From Pseudoneurospora amorphoporcata (taxonomy: Eukaryota; Ascomycota; Sordariomycetes; Sordariales; Sordariaceae), in assembly GCA_033297205.1 (NCBI GenBank), contig MU859523.1, forward strand, positions 1 to 11,184: a stretch of DNA of 11,184 nt, in the 5' to 3' direction. A program made the position numbers and the translations under genes. Position 1 is the stretch's first letter. Every line of letters begins with the position of its first letter. A model generated the notes under the pieces. That model had not been told where the DNA came from, searched no databases, and saw nothing but the letters and a program-made list of their open reading frames with translations. Shown here in pieces: positions 1 to 8,738 of this stretch.

Positions 1-21
1 TGGTCAAAACCTGCCAACAAA

Positions 22-100
22 TTTTTTTTTTTTTAGGTTTCTTTCTTTTTTTTTTTTTCTTTACGTTACTTCCTCTACTTTTTTTTTTTTTTTTGTTTTC

Positions 101-143
<43 letters not shown>
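22..143. repeat. Cluster of poly-T homopolymer tracts
   Basis: Four T runs occur close together: 13 T (22-34), 13 T (46-58), 16 T (79-94) and 40 T (104-143), separated by short pyrimidine-rich spacers. They lie about 0.8-0.9 kb upstream of the ABC transporter start. Long poly(dA:dT) tracts are known to exclude nucleosomes in fungal promoters, so a promoter role for this gene or for a gene left of the window is possible. The exact T40 length should be treated with caution, because sequencing of such runs is unreliable. Confidence 0.9.
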
Positions 144-145
<2 letters not shown>

Positions 146-305
146 CATATCCGGCATGTTTCCGTTTCCGTTTTCGTTTCCGTTTTCCTGCCCCGGCCAG
201 TCAGCCAGCCACCCAACGTTCCGTTTCGTTTGCCATGGAACCAACCCCGGTGCCGGGCTTGGCATGGGCGGATCTGATAAACCCAAACAGGCCGGATCTG
301 ATAAA
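141..305 (+). promoter_or_regulatory. Three-copy GATA element, ATCWGATAA type (candidate iron-responsive SreA/SRE sites)
   Basis: The 13-mer CGGATCTGATAAA occurs at 269-281 and again at 293-305, in the same orientation and 24 bp apart. A third near-copy lies inverted at 141-154 (CCGGATATGATAAA when read on the - strand), differing at one base of the core. The two direct copies match ATCWGATAA, the consensus reported for the fungal siderophore/iron GATA repressors (SreA in Aspergillus, SRE in Neurospora). General GATA factors (nitrogen or light regulators) need only the shorter HGATAR core, so they are an alternative. The direct copies lie about 630-670 bp upstream of the ABC transporter ATG. 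No CCAAT box was seen close to them. They could equally serve a divergent gene left of the window. Confidence 0.55.
158..190. repeat. Imperfect TTTCCG microsatellite
   Basis: About five imperfect TTTCCG/TTTTCG units follow the T40 tract after a 14-base gap. It is a simple pyrimidine-rich repeat with no coding signal supporting it. Confidence 0.75.
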
Positions 306-936
306 AAATTTTTCTTTGGGCAAGGGCACCATCGCGTGTTTTTCCGACTCCACTTTTGTCCGGTCCGGCGGGCGGGGAAACAGTTGGCGACGGCGACGAC
401 AGTGGTTGTGACACGGTGCTCCATCGAGACAAATCCACCGGCGGAGAAAATGAAGAGCCACATACCCGCTGCAGGCAGGCAAGTCGGTGGGCGACTGGGC
501 GATCGATTTCGAAAGGGGGGTGGCAGGAAGGAAACGGCGGCGGGACACGGTTGGAGTGGGTGATCACCTCCCCCGGCCGGTAGGGAGGACGGACGGACTT
601 TATGGTGGATTGGTTGGGACGGTTGGACTGCGAGCCGAAAGGGAAGAAGAAGAGTGTTGACGACACACACATCCATCCATCTTGGGTTTTGATCTTTCGG
701 ATCTTTGAACCTCAACCATACCTACCAAACCCAACCCTCTCACATCCATCCATTGTCGTCGGCCAAACCCAACGGAACATTCCGGCCAGCCTTCCTTCTA
801 GACTCACTCACCCTTATCAACTAAGAATATCTCCAACACTGCATGAGGTGAGCCAGCAAGGGAACAAGTAAACAAAGGGACGAAAAAGGGGCGGTAGACC
901 GACTCACCCGGGCATTATACCACCAACCCTTTCATC

Positions 937-3900
937 ATGTCCGCTGAGGAAAAGGGCCTGGCTGAGAAGCCAGCGCCTGAGACTGCGGTTGCTACACCAC
1001 CAGCACCACCAGCACCACCGGTTAGTAGATACCTTGGCCCAATTCATTGCTATCTTATCGTAAGGTGGTCGATGATGATCCGGCCTAGTGGTTGGGTTAT
1101 CGATATGGCCATGTCCACGTTGATGTTGTTTGGTACAACCCCTGACCACCACATCACCCACCATCATCCACCATCAACACCACCCATCACTCGCATACTA
1201 ACAACCCTCACCACAATAGCTCTCCAAGAAACTCTTCGGCTACATCTGCATCTTCTTCTCCGCCGACCCAACATGGACCGACTATCTCCTCCTGCTAATC
1301 GGCACCATCTCGGCTCTCGCAGCCGGCGTGCCCTTCCCGCTGATGGGCATCGTCTTCGGCCAGTTAGTCGATGACATGAACGGGGCGACCTGCGCTGTCC
1401 AGAACGCCGACGCCGATCCCTTCCGATACGAGCACGACATCAACGACAAGGTGCTGATCATCGTCTACATCGCCATTGCCGCCTTCTGCCTCATCTACAT
1501 CTACGTCTTGTCCTGGTCTCTCATCAGCCAACGTCTCGCCGCCCGGTTGAGGAACAAGTACGTCTCTGCCTTGCTGCGCCAGCCGCCTGCCTTCTTCGAT
1601 GCCAGAGCGGCCGGCGGTGAGGTCAGCACGCGGTTGCACGGCGACATGGCGGCGTTGCAGGCTGGTACGTCGGAAAAGGTTGGCGTGTTGCTGGCTAGTA
1701 TCAGTTTCTTCATCACCGCCTACGTCGTGGCTTTCGTCAAGCAGGCGAAGCTGGCGGGTATCTTGATTTCCTTGGTCCCCGCGTACCTCGCCATGGGTTT
1801 GATTGGTGGTGCGTACTTCCAGAAGTACATGATCAAGGCCGCTGGCGCCATTGCTAGCGCTTCGTCCATCGCTTCCGAGGCGCTCAAGAACGTCATCGTC
1901 GTCCAGGCTTTCGGCGCCGCGCCTAGACTGGAGGCCAAGTTCGCTGATCACATGGCCACGGCTCGTGATGCTGGTATCAAGAGGGGCATGTCGGCTGCCA
2001 TCCAGGCTGGTCTGCTTTACTTCATCGCCTACGCCGGTAACGCGCTGGCTTTCTGGGAGGGTTCGCGCATGGTTGCTGATGCCATGGCTGGCAAGGGTGA
2101 CGAGACCATTGGTCAGATCTACACTGTCATCTTCATCTTGGTTGATGCTTGCGTCGTCCTCGGTAACATCTCCCCCTTGCTGCCCCTTCTTGGTGGTGCC
2201 CAGGCTGCTTTCGACAGACTGATGAAGGACATCGAGGAGCCTTCTCCCATCGACGGTACTTCCGACAAGGGCGTCGTCCTTCCCTTTGAGACTCGCGGCG
2301 AGATCCGCTTCGAGAACGTGTCCTTCTCCTACCCCAGCCGCCCTGACCAGCTGGTCTTGAAGAACATCGACTTGACCTTCCCTGCCGGTAAGCACACTGC
2401 TATTGTTGGTCTTTCCGGCAGTGGCAAGTCCACCGTTGCGGCCATGATCAGCCGTCTGCAGGATCCCAACTCGGGCAAGATCACCATGGACGGCTACGAT
2501 CTCAAGGAGCTCAACGTCCGCAACCTGCGCGGTTTTGTCAGCTTGGTCCAGCAGGAACCCTCCCTGCTCGACCGCTCCATCCTCGAAAACATTGCTCTCG
2601 GCCTCATCAACTCTCCCAAGCCCGAACACCAGCGTCTCAAGGACATCCTTCACAGCCACGAGCTCGCCGACCTGGCCAAGAAGGGCAAGGACTCCATCAA
2701 CCCCGGCACCGTCAGCTCTTTTGGCCCCCTCGTCCAAGAGATCATCAATCTCATCCAGCACGCCGCCGCCGAGGCCGACGCCGCTAGCTTCATCGAGCGT
2801 CTCGACAAGGGCTATGGCACCTATGCCGGTCCTTCTGGTTCCATGGTCAGCGGTGGTCAGCGCCAGCGTGTTGCCCTCGCCAGAGCTTTGATCCGCGACC
2901 CCAAGATTCTTCTTCTCGACGAGGCCACTTCCGCCTTGGACTCTGCCTCTGAGCGTCGCATCCAGGAAGCCGTCGACCGTGCTGCCAAGAGCAGGACCGT
3001 CATCTCCATCGCCCATCGTCTGTCCACCATCCGCAAAGCCGACAAGATCGTCGTCATGGAAGCCGGCAAGGTCATCGAGGAAGGTTCCTACGACGAGCTC
3101 ATGGCCAAGGAGGACGGTGCCTTTGCCAAGATGGCCAACCTCCAGACTCTCGGTACTGCTCACAAGGCCGAGGCCGGCTCATCTGTCTCGGGCGAGTCCA
3201 TCGAGTCTTCCTCTTCCGCCACGGGTACCTCGGTCGAGAAGCCCTCTGCCGCTCAAGTCGCAGTCACTCCTGCCCCTGCTCCCGCTGCCGCCGCCGCGGC
3301 CGCCGCTCCTAACGGAGATGAGATCGGCATCGACACGCAGCGTCCCCTGAGCGACGTCATTCGTTCGCTTGCCCGCTTCCTCCGCCCCAGTCTCGGCTGG
3401 CTGCTACTCGCCATCTTCTCGGCCGTCATCGTCGGCGGCACCTTCTCCGGTTCCGGTATCCTCTTCGGCTTCACCGTCAGCTCTCTCAACCCCTGCAGCA
3501 GCACCATGGAGAAGGTCCTCTACTACGGCAAGTTTTTCGGCGGCTTCCTCTTCATGCTTGCCTGCGTCGAGTTCTTGGCCAACTTCGGCGCCTGGTCGTG
3601 CTTCGCTCTCATCGCCGAGAAGTTGCTCTACGCCATGCGCGTGCTCTCGTTCCGCTCTCTGATGGAGCAGGGCGTGCAGTGGCACCAGTCCGAGGGCCGC
3701 AGCCCTTCGTCGCTGTTGACCATCATCACCAAGGACAGCGCTTCGGTCGGCGCCTTCTCGGGTTCCACCATCGGCACCGTCTTCTCCATCTGCGTCAACT
3801 TCATCGCCGCCATCATCCTGTCGCACATCTTTGCCTGGAAGATCGCCATCGTCTGCCTGTCCATCGTGCCCATCCTTTTGGGAACCGGCCTGATGCAGCT

Positions 3901-5158
3901 CCGCATGCTCGCCCGCTACGAAGAGCGCCACGCCGAGGCCTTCAACAAAGCCACCTCGGTCGCCGTCGAGGCCGTGCAGACCATCAAGACGGTGGCCGCC
4001 CTCTCGCTCGAGCACGAGGTGCTCGGCTCGTACGAGCGCCTCCTGAAGAACAACCGCGACGAAATGGTCAAGGCGGCGGCCTTCACCAACATCTGGCTGG
4101 CGCTCGCCAACTCCATCTCCTTCCTCGTCTACGCCTTCGCCTACTGGTGGGGCTCGCAGCGCATCATGCACGGCGAGTACACGCAGCGCGACTTCTTCAT
4201 CGTCCTTGTGGCCATGTTGGTCTCGGCCCAGCTCTGGGGCCAAATGTTTTCCCTGGCGCCCGAGTTCTCTCGTGCCCGCTTGGCCATCTCCCGCATCTTG
4301 GGCGTCATCGGCTTGGGATCCAACGACCACGTGCATGACTCGTCTTCCCCTGCTTCTTCCAAGAATGCCGACCCCGAAGCCACGGGCGAAGCATCCAACT
4401 TTGTCCAAAAGAAGTCGGGCGTCCAGATCCAATTCTCCAACGTCTCGTTCGCCTACCCCTCCCGCCCAGACCACCCAGTCCTCGACTCGGTCTCTTTCAC
4501 CATCCAACCAGGCCAATTCGTCGGCCTCATCGGCCCTTCCGGCGCCGGCAAGTCCACCATCATGAACCTCGTGCAACGCCTGTACGCGCCCACCTCGGGC
4601 TCCATCACCATCGACGGCGTTGACCTTTCTTCTCCAACTTCCAACTTCCGGGACTCCGTCGCCCTCGTCCCGCAAGAAGCCGCCCTCTTCGACGGCTCCG
4701 TGAAATTCAACGTCGGCCTCGGCGCTCGCCCGGGGCACGAAGCTTCCGATTCCGAAATTGAAGAAGCTTGCCGGTTGGCCTCCATCCACGACGTCATCGC
4801 CTCTCTCCCCGAAGGGTACGAGACAGAATGCGGCGCTTCTGCTAACCGGCTATCGGGCGGTCAGAGGCAGAGGCTGGCGATTGCGCGGGCGCTGGTCAGG
4901 AAGCCGAGATTGTTGTTGCTGGATGAAAGTACCAGTGCGCTGGACGCGGCTAGCGAGGCGGCGTTGCAGGAAGGGTTGGATAAGGTTGCAAAGGATACGA
5001 CGGTGTTGGCGATCACCCATCGGTTGCATACGGTGCAGAAGGCGGATGTGATTTTTGTGGTGGAGGGGGGGCGGATTGTGGATTCGGGGACGCATCAGGA
5101 ATTGATGGCCAGGAGGGAGAGTTACCGGATTAATGCTATGCAGCAGATGTTGCAGTGA
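937..5158 (+). CDS. Full-size ABCB (Ste6/MDR-type) ABC transporter, one intron
   Basis: Coding exons are 937-1020 and 1220-5158 (1340 residues). This is a membrane exporter with two halves, each a six-helix transmembrane domain followed by an ATPase domain. Exon 1 gives a Pro/Ala-rich cytosolic N-terminus; TM1 begins near residue 50. NBD1 has Walker A GLSGSGKST (425-433, K431), Q-loop Q473, signature VSGGQ (571-575), Walker B D595 with catalytic E596, and H-loop H627. A variable linker (about 655-740) holds a run of eight Ala. TMD2 starts near 740. NBD2 has Walker A GPSGAGKST (1133-1141), Q1180, LSGGQ (1239-1243), D1263/E1264 and H1295, so both ATP sites look intact. NBD1 has about 40 extra residues (roughly 494-534) between Q-loop and signature. 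The length fits fungal Ste6/Pmd1-type pumps. Substrate is unknown: drug, a-type pheromone or siderophore-related efflux are all possible, and the upstream GATA sites favour an iron link. Codon use changes from C-ending to G/T-ending after about 4850. Confidence 0.95.
1021..1219 (+). other. Intron of the ABC transporter gene
   Basis: The donor GTTAGT is at 1021, the branch site ACTAACA centres on A1201 and the acceptor TAG ends at 1219. Splicing is phase 0 and joins ...PPAPPAPP to LSKKLFGYICIFFSADP, leading straight into TM1. A second donor-like GTAAGG at 1060 would give the wrong phase with this acceptor. The intron is rich in CCA/CATCAC, and the preceding exon ends in a CCACCAGCA trinucleotide repeat, so the donor abuts a microsatellite. 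Confidence 0.85.
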
Positions 5159-6412
5159 GTGCCCAGAGGGATGGAACATGTGTATTGTTGTTACGGGTTT
5201 TGAGTCATGATACCATATCGCTTAGTTTACTATTACCCCATTTCGTAATGTTAGTCTTGATCAATCCTGTCTCGATGCAAGTCACGGTGTCTGGGTGGGC
5301 GACGAGAAGAGGGCAGGGCGGGTCATGCAGACTGACAATTCGTTTCCCGATGGCTTATCGAAACTTTCTCGCCACTTTCCGTTTGTGCCCCTGTTACCCT
5401 GTTGCACCTTCCTCCCTTTTCGGTGTCATTTAAGGAAAAAGGGAAGGTGCGATGACCAAACGACTGGCAGCCCGCGAGGCGACTCGAGAGAAAAACCTGC
5501 GCGGTGCGTGCGCCATTTGTCAACAATGCTCTTGCCCAGGCAACTTCCCGCTTTGATCATGGTCGTCCTACGAAATTAAAGTCTCCGAGCAACATGATGC
5601 TCGAATAGGAAGGAGGACCAAACAAGTGATGAGAGTCGTTCGAGTTGTGAATGCAAGCGTCCTTCGTCCCCAGATTTGGTTTCGGGTTTTGGCCTTTTTC
5701 GCGCCGACTAGGTTCATACAGGATATAACTTTTTAATGTGCCCTTTTGCGCAGGTGGGAGTCGTTTCTTGTAGAACCCTCGGTGCTTGTCAGCGAACCCA
5801 GAAGTGGTCTTGTCGGCTAGTACCTAAGTAATAATAAAGGGCCACGACCTCCTGCTTCAAACCCGCATTAACGAGCATATGGCAACATTTTGAAGAGCAT
5901 CTCAAGCTAAGTTGCCTACTTACTTGTCCCTCTTTTTGTTTGACCAAGCTGTCAAAGCCATCCATTTGCTCCGAGGGCCTGACACTTGACCTTTCGAGTG
6001 TCGGTGTGTGCATCGCTCTTTGACCTGAAGCATTCGTTCGCATCATCTTCCACGGATCCTCCACACATTTTCCATCGTGTTTACCAGTTCGAGATTCAAG
6101 CACAAACTCATGACAACTTCCCCGGACTCTCCCCGCTGCACATCACGAGGGGAACATGAGCCAGCTGAGCCTCGGACACGATGCCGCCCGGACATGACCG
6201 AGCAGACCGACATGCAGGTACTACTTCTTGTCTGACCAAAGTTAAAAAGGACGCAACATCCTGTTTGTCTCTGCCCGGTTTCAAGCATCCGGCATCAAAG
6301 CATCAGACACCAAGTCTCTCCATCTCCTCGTCCCAATTCCCTCGCCCACAAGCTCTCCCGTACCTAGTCTAGCTGCCAACCAGTTCACCACCTCTTCACC
6401 CAAACCGCCAAA
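5159..6412. other. Intergenic region between ABC transporter and CFEM gene
   Basis: It holds the 3' UTR of the transporter and the promoter and leader of the CFEM gene. Short open frames occur on both strands (for example 5789-6103 and 6043-6288 on the - strand). They show no domain, no family resemblance and no codon bias like the flanking genes. The last 100 bases (about 6310-6412) are pyrimidine- and CA-rich, as in fungal 5' leaders. No tRNA or GATAA site was seen here. The only structure found is the hairpin at 5404-5450. Confidence 0.7.
5404..5450. other. Inverted repeat (hairpin) in ABC transporter 3' flank
   Basis: GCACCTTCC at 5404-5412 pairs perfectly with GGAAGGTGC at 5442-5450. 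After a small bulge the pairing continues through CTTTT against the A-run at 5436-5440. It lies about 250 bp after the transporter stop codon. A second, overlapping pairing (GTCAT with ATGAC at 5453-5457) could compete. A role in the transcript end is possible but unproven. Confidence 0.5.
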
Positions 6413-6785
6413 ATGAAGTCCTTCCTCACCATCCTCACCCTCACCACCGGTGGCCTCGTCGCCGCCCAATCCCTCTCCGAAATCCCAGCGTGTGCCCAGC
6501 CCTGCATCGCCCCCGCCGTCACCTCCGCCACCACCTGCTCGTTGACCGACTACAAGTGCTGGTGCACGGCAGCCAACGAGGAGGCCATTGTGCAGGCCGG
6601 CACGGTGTGCGTGGTGGAGAATTGCGGGAGTGTGGTGGCTGTTAGTACGTATTGCCCTTTCGTTTCTCGCATGTGTGTGTCCTCCTAGAATAGCAAGTGT
6701 AGATGCTGACGAGATTGTTTGTAACTTTGCAGATGAAGTCCTCCCGGCTGTTCAGCAATTCTGCGAGGAGGTTAATGCTTCCTAA
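6413..6785 (+). CDS. Small secreted CFEM-domain protein, one intron
   Basis: Exons 6413-6644 and 6733-6785 give 94 residues. The start is in a good context (GCCAAAATG) after a pyrimidine-rich leader. Residues 1-18 form a signal peptide, probably cut after VAA. The rest is nearly all one CFEM domain. Eight cysteines (27, 31, 42, 49, 51, 66, 71, 88) are spaced C-x3-C-x10-C-x6-C-x-C-x14-C-x4-C-x16-C, which is the family pattern. D46 sits three residues before CxC, where the Candida haem-binding CFEM protein Csa2 has its axial iron-ligand Asp. CFEM proteins are extracellular or cell-wall proteins; some capture haem iron, others act in host interaction or adhesion. This one ends soon after the last cysteine with no hydrophobic GPI-attachment tail, so it should be freely secreted. 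Haem binding is inferred from D46 only. Coding composition flips from C-rich to G-rich within exon 1. Confidence 0.92.
6645..6732 (+). other. Intron of the CFEM gene
   Basis: The donor is GTACGT at 6645, the branch site GCTGAC at 6705-6710 and the acceptor GCAG ends at 6732. Splicing is phase 1 and gives ...GSVVAVNEVLPAVQQFCEEV, which supplies the eighth CFEM cysteine. The nearby donor GTTAGT at 6641 is in the wrong phase: it would read exon 2 in a frame that lacks this cysteine. Confidence 0.88.
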
Positions 6786-7623
6786 AATGGGCATCGTATA
6801 TTTCCATCAATGTACGAGCCCACCCTCCGAACCTGATCGCTACACTTTCGGGGTTTGAATAAGCCGACAGGCAACGACCAGAACTTCTGTGTCTTCGAAT
6901 CGTTTGAATTTGTAATTGAGCTGCCAGAGGAAGTGAGCGACAGTTGATGTAGACGGACATGACGCCAGCTTGAAAGCATCAAGCTTGATTGCGTGGATTT
7001 TTGGGAACGTATTGCTGAGGGTAACGTCTGCAATGATTTGGTTCAATGAGTTAATTGATGATTTGTCAAATCTTGTCTTCTTATGATTCCTTCGTGTTCT
7101 GGAGGATTGGTGGCAGAAACCGAAGAGAACCTTGATGGCCCGCGATAAGGTTACATTCGTGAGCGCACGTGCCTCCAAACCTTGCAAGCTATCGTGCGGG
7201 GAAATCTATTTGACAACGTCGCGATCTTCCATTGACCACGAGCAGGGCCCAAACTTTCTCAAGCCAGCAAACCGCTTCTCCTCTCTTCCTCAAACCACGA
7301 TCCTCTGCGACCATCAACACGGCCATCCCACCACCAGGCTTTCGTCGGCGCCTATTCGCAGGTTGACGCCCATTTGCCGTATACACATTTTCGTGTCCTC
7401 CCTCTGTGAATTGGTACGTTTGACCCGTCTCGCATCTTGTACATCGAAGCGATTTAACCGACTGCCGCCACTACTGGATGACAACGCGGCCTAGGTTTTG
7501 CCTCTTTCTCCAGCTAACATTAGCGCAAGCATGAAGCACAAATACAATATCTGATCTCGAGCTTTCCTACCCGCCCTCTCCAGGCGGTCGACCTCCTCCA
7601 CATACCCGGAGAGCACAGCGAAA
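6786..7623. other. Intergenic region and leader of the zinc-ribbon gene
   Basis: No gene is supported here. Open frames at 6840-7187 (-) and 7132-7494 (+) lack any recognisable domain. A spliced leader is possible for the downstream gene: a GTACGT donor at 7414 is followed by a CTAAC branch site at 7514-7518 and AG candidates at 7523, 7529 and 7583. The first two are close to the branch point and none is clearly right. Frame 1 is open from 7555 but has no ATG before 7624. Confidence 0.55.
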
Positions 7624-8523
7624 ATGCCGACAACAGCTCTCTTCCTGCGAAACCCGTCTACCGCCATTCAGACGGCTGGATCACTCAGGTCAATTCTCGC
7701 AAGGAGCTTCACAGTCATTGCACGTAGCGGTTTTTGTTTCCAACCCAAGGGCGAGTCATCGATTACCTGTGTCGACAGAAGCCGGCAAGAGAAATCGCAG
7801 ACTTGGAGCGTCTTGCCCAATCTCAACGTCTTCGCCAGACCATTCCACACCAGCGCGGTATGCCGCACCGACAGCGACCAGGACAGTAACGACTGGCGCA
7901 ATTGGCTATACGGAGACAACACCATTTGCGCGATCTGCAAGGTCAACCAGGTCGACCCCACGAAACACCAGTACACAAGAATTGGGGATCCAAAGGACGA
8001 CGTATCGGGCTGGGCGTTTGAGAGAATTTGCGTAGAGTGTGACACAAGGAGGTTGGAAGGGCTCCAAAAAAAACCAAAAAAAACCACAAGGGAGAAGAGG
8101 CTCATGCTTAAGGAGGCCAAAAAGAGACTGAACGAGATGCTGGAATACGTCAAGTCGGTTCCACCGGGAGAGAAAGTTCCCATAGTATATGCGGTTAAGA
8201 AGCTTCGCAGGATGAGGCCGGACGTAAATGCCCGGGTGTGTAAACAGATCACTGCCCGGATGAGTAGACAGATCAGAGAGTGGTTTGGAGAAGAACTGCT
8301 AGTTGTGCAGGTGGGGAACAGATGGATGTGTGACAGAGGACGGGTTGATATGATGGACTTTTCACTATGGTACTATGATTCCGATTTGTCCGTCCAAGGT
8401 ATGCTAAGAAGGTGGAAGATGGAGGGAAAGACGAGAGGAGCTGAAGCGCCGAGCGAGTTCGCCGGGGATACCGAGAGTACGGGCAAAAAGCATGAACGTG
8501 TCGAGGTAGGAGGACAACCATAG
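7624..8523 (+). CDS. Hypothetical protein with mitochondrial-type presequence and CxxC/CxxC zinc-ribbon-like module
   Basis: This is a single-exon frame of 299 residues; the ATG (GCGAAAATG) is the first in an open frame whose last upstream stop is at 7552. Residues 1-80 are rich in Arg, Ser and hydrophobics, almost without acidic residues. They end in RPFHTSAV (72-79), a motif very common at the presequence end of mitochondrial proteins in filamentous fungi, so a matrix location is inferred. Two pairs, C102-x2-C105 and C136-x2-C139, 30 residues apart, could bind one zinc. A strongly basic segment follows (149-170, Lys-rich, helical). Next comes a compact basic stretch (about 180-236, VKKLRRMRPD...SRQIREWFGEELLVVQ), then an aromatic patch (WYY, 249-251) and a polar tail. 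I do not recognise the family. Basic plus zinc ribbon suggests RNA or ribosome contact, but this is a guess. Confidence 0.8.
   Translation: MPTTALFLRNPSTAIQTAGSLRSILARSFTVIARSGFCFQPKGESSITCVDRSRQEKSQTWSVLPNLNVFARPFHTSAVCRTDSDQDSNDWRNWLYGDNTICAICKVNQVDPTKHQYTRIGDPKDDVSGWAFERICVECDTRRLEGLQKKPKKTTREKRLMLKEAKKRLNEMLEYVKSVPPGEKVPIVYAVKKLRRMRPDVNARVCKQITARMSRQIREWFGEELLVVQVGNRWMCDRGRVDMMDFSLWYYDSDLSVQGMLRRWKMEGKTRGAEAPSEFAGDTESTGKKHERVEVGGQP
8066..8085 (+). repeat. Tandem A8CC repeat inside the coding sequence
   Basis: Two perfect copies of AAAAAAAACC stand side by side in the zinc-ribbon gene and encode the Lys-rich KKPKKT segment. Each A8 run is a potential slippage site for replication or sequencing. 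Confidence 0.85.
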
Positions 8524-8633
8524 GGTATCAATCCGAAGATGAAAGCAAACTATTTTATCCGACTTCACTTTAGCTGGTGATTCCGTTGTAAATACGTCCC
8601 TGTCAAGGCACTCATAGGTTTGGTAGCGAATTC

Positions 8634-8697
8634 CAGCATCGATGCTGTTGAAATCAAGCCTGCCTTAGGTATCTTATGATGAGCCTTATCGATAAGG
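8634..8697. promoter_or_regulatory. Two 14-bp perfect palindromes, the second a back-to-back GATA pair
   Basis: CAGCATCGATGCTG (8634-8647) and CCTTATCGATAAGG (8684-8697) are each perfectly self-complementary and share the centre ATCGAT. The second contains two GATAA cores facing outward, so it could bind a GATA-factor dimer. They lie 110-175 bp after the zinc-ribbon stop codon and about 1.06 kb before the next start, which makes a promoter role uncertain. Confidence 0.4.
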
Positions 8698-8738
8698 AAG
8701 ATGGCCATCAAGGTTCTCACTCACACTACCTTAGGTAT
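8663..8738. repeat. Direct repeat CCTTAGGTAT
   Basis: The 10-mer occurs at 8663-8672 and 8729-8738. Related TACCTA-type words are seen at 5820 and 6360. Such TACCTA/TAGGTA words are, from memory, common in Sordariomycete intergenic DNA, so the repeat may be background. Confidence 0.5.

Noticed and set aside
93..672. Open frames on both strands in the promoter region (for example 156 codons + and 175 codons -)
   Set aside because: The + frame begins in poly-T (poly-Phe) and neither strand shows a domain or codon bias. The region reads as promoter.
602..871. 89-codon frame upstream of the ABC gene
   Set aside because: No domain. It ends before the real start and lies in leader-like pyrimidine-rich DNA.
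1364..3163. 599-codon open frame on the - strand
   Set aside because: It is the complement of the ABC transporter, whose motifs and splice sites are certain. The C-rich codon use of the real gene leaves the opposite strand open.
3404..4789. 461-codon open frame on the - strand within the ABC gene
   Set aside because: Same cause: its Gly/Asp/Glu-rich composition is what the reverse complement of C-ending codons gives. No domain is seen.
6084..6100. GTTCGAGATTC as a tRNA B-box
   Set aside because: It does not fit GTTCGANNC, and no A-box or cloverleaf could be built around it.
6641..6732. Alternative CFEM intron with donor GTTAGT at 6641
   Set aside because: It reads exon 2 in a frame that loses the eighth CFEM cysteine. 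The GTACGT donor at 6645 restores it.
6840..7494. Frames at 6840-7187 (-) and 7132-7494 (+) as genes between CFEM and zinc-ribbon genes
   Set aside because: They overlap, lack any recognisable feature and do not splice in frame to the downstream gene (the 7414 donor and 7583 acceptor are in the wrong phase).
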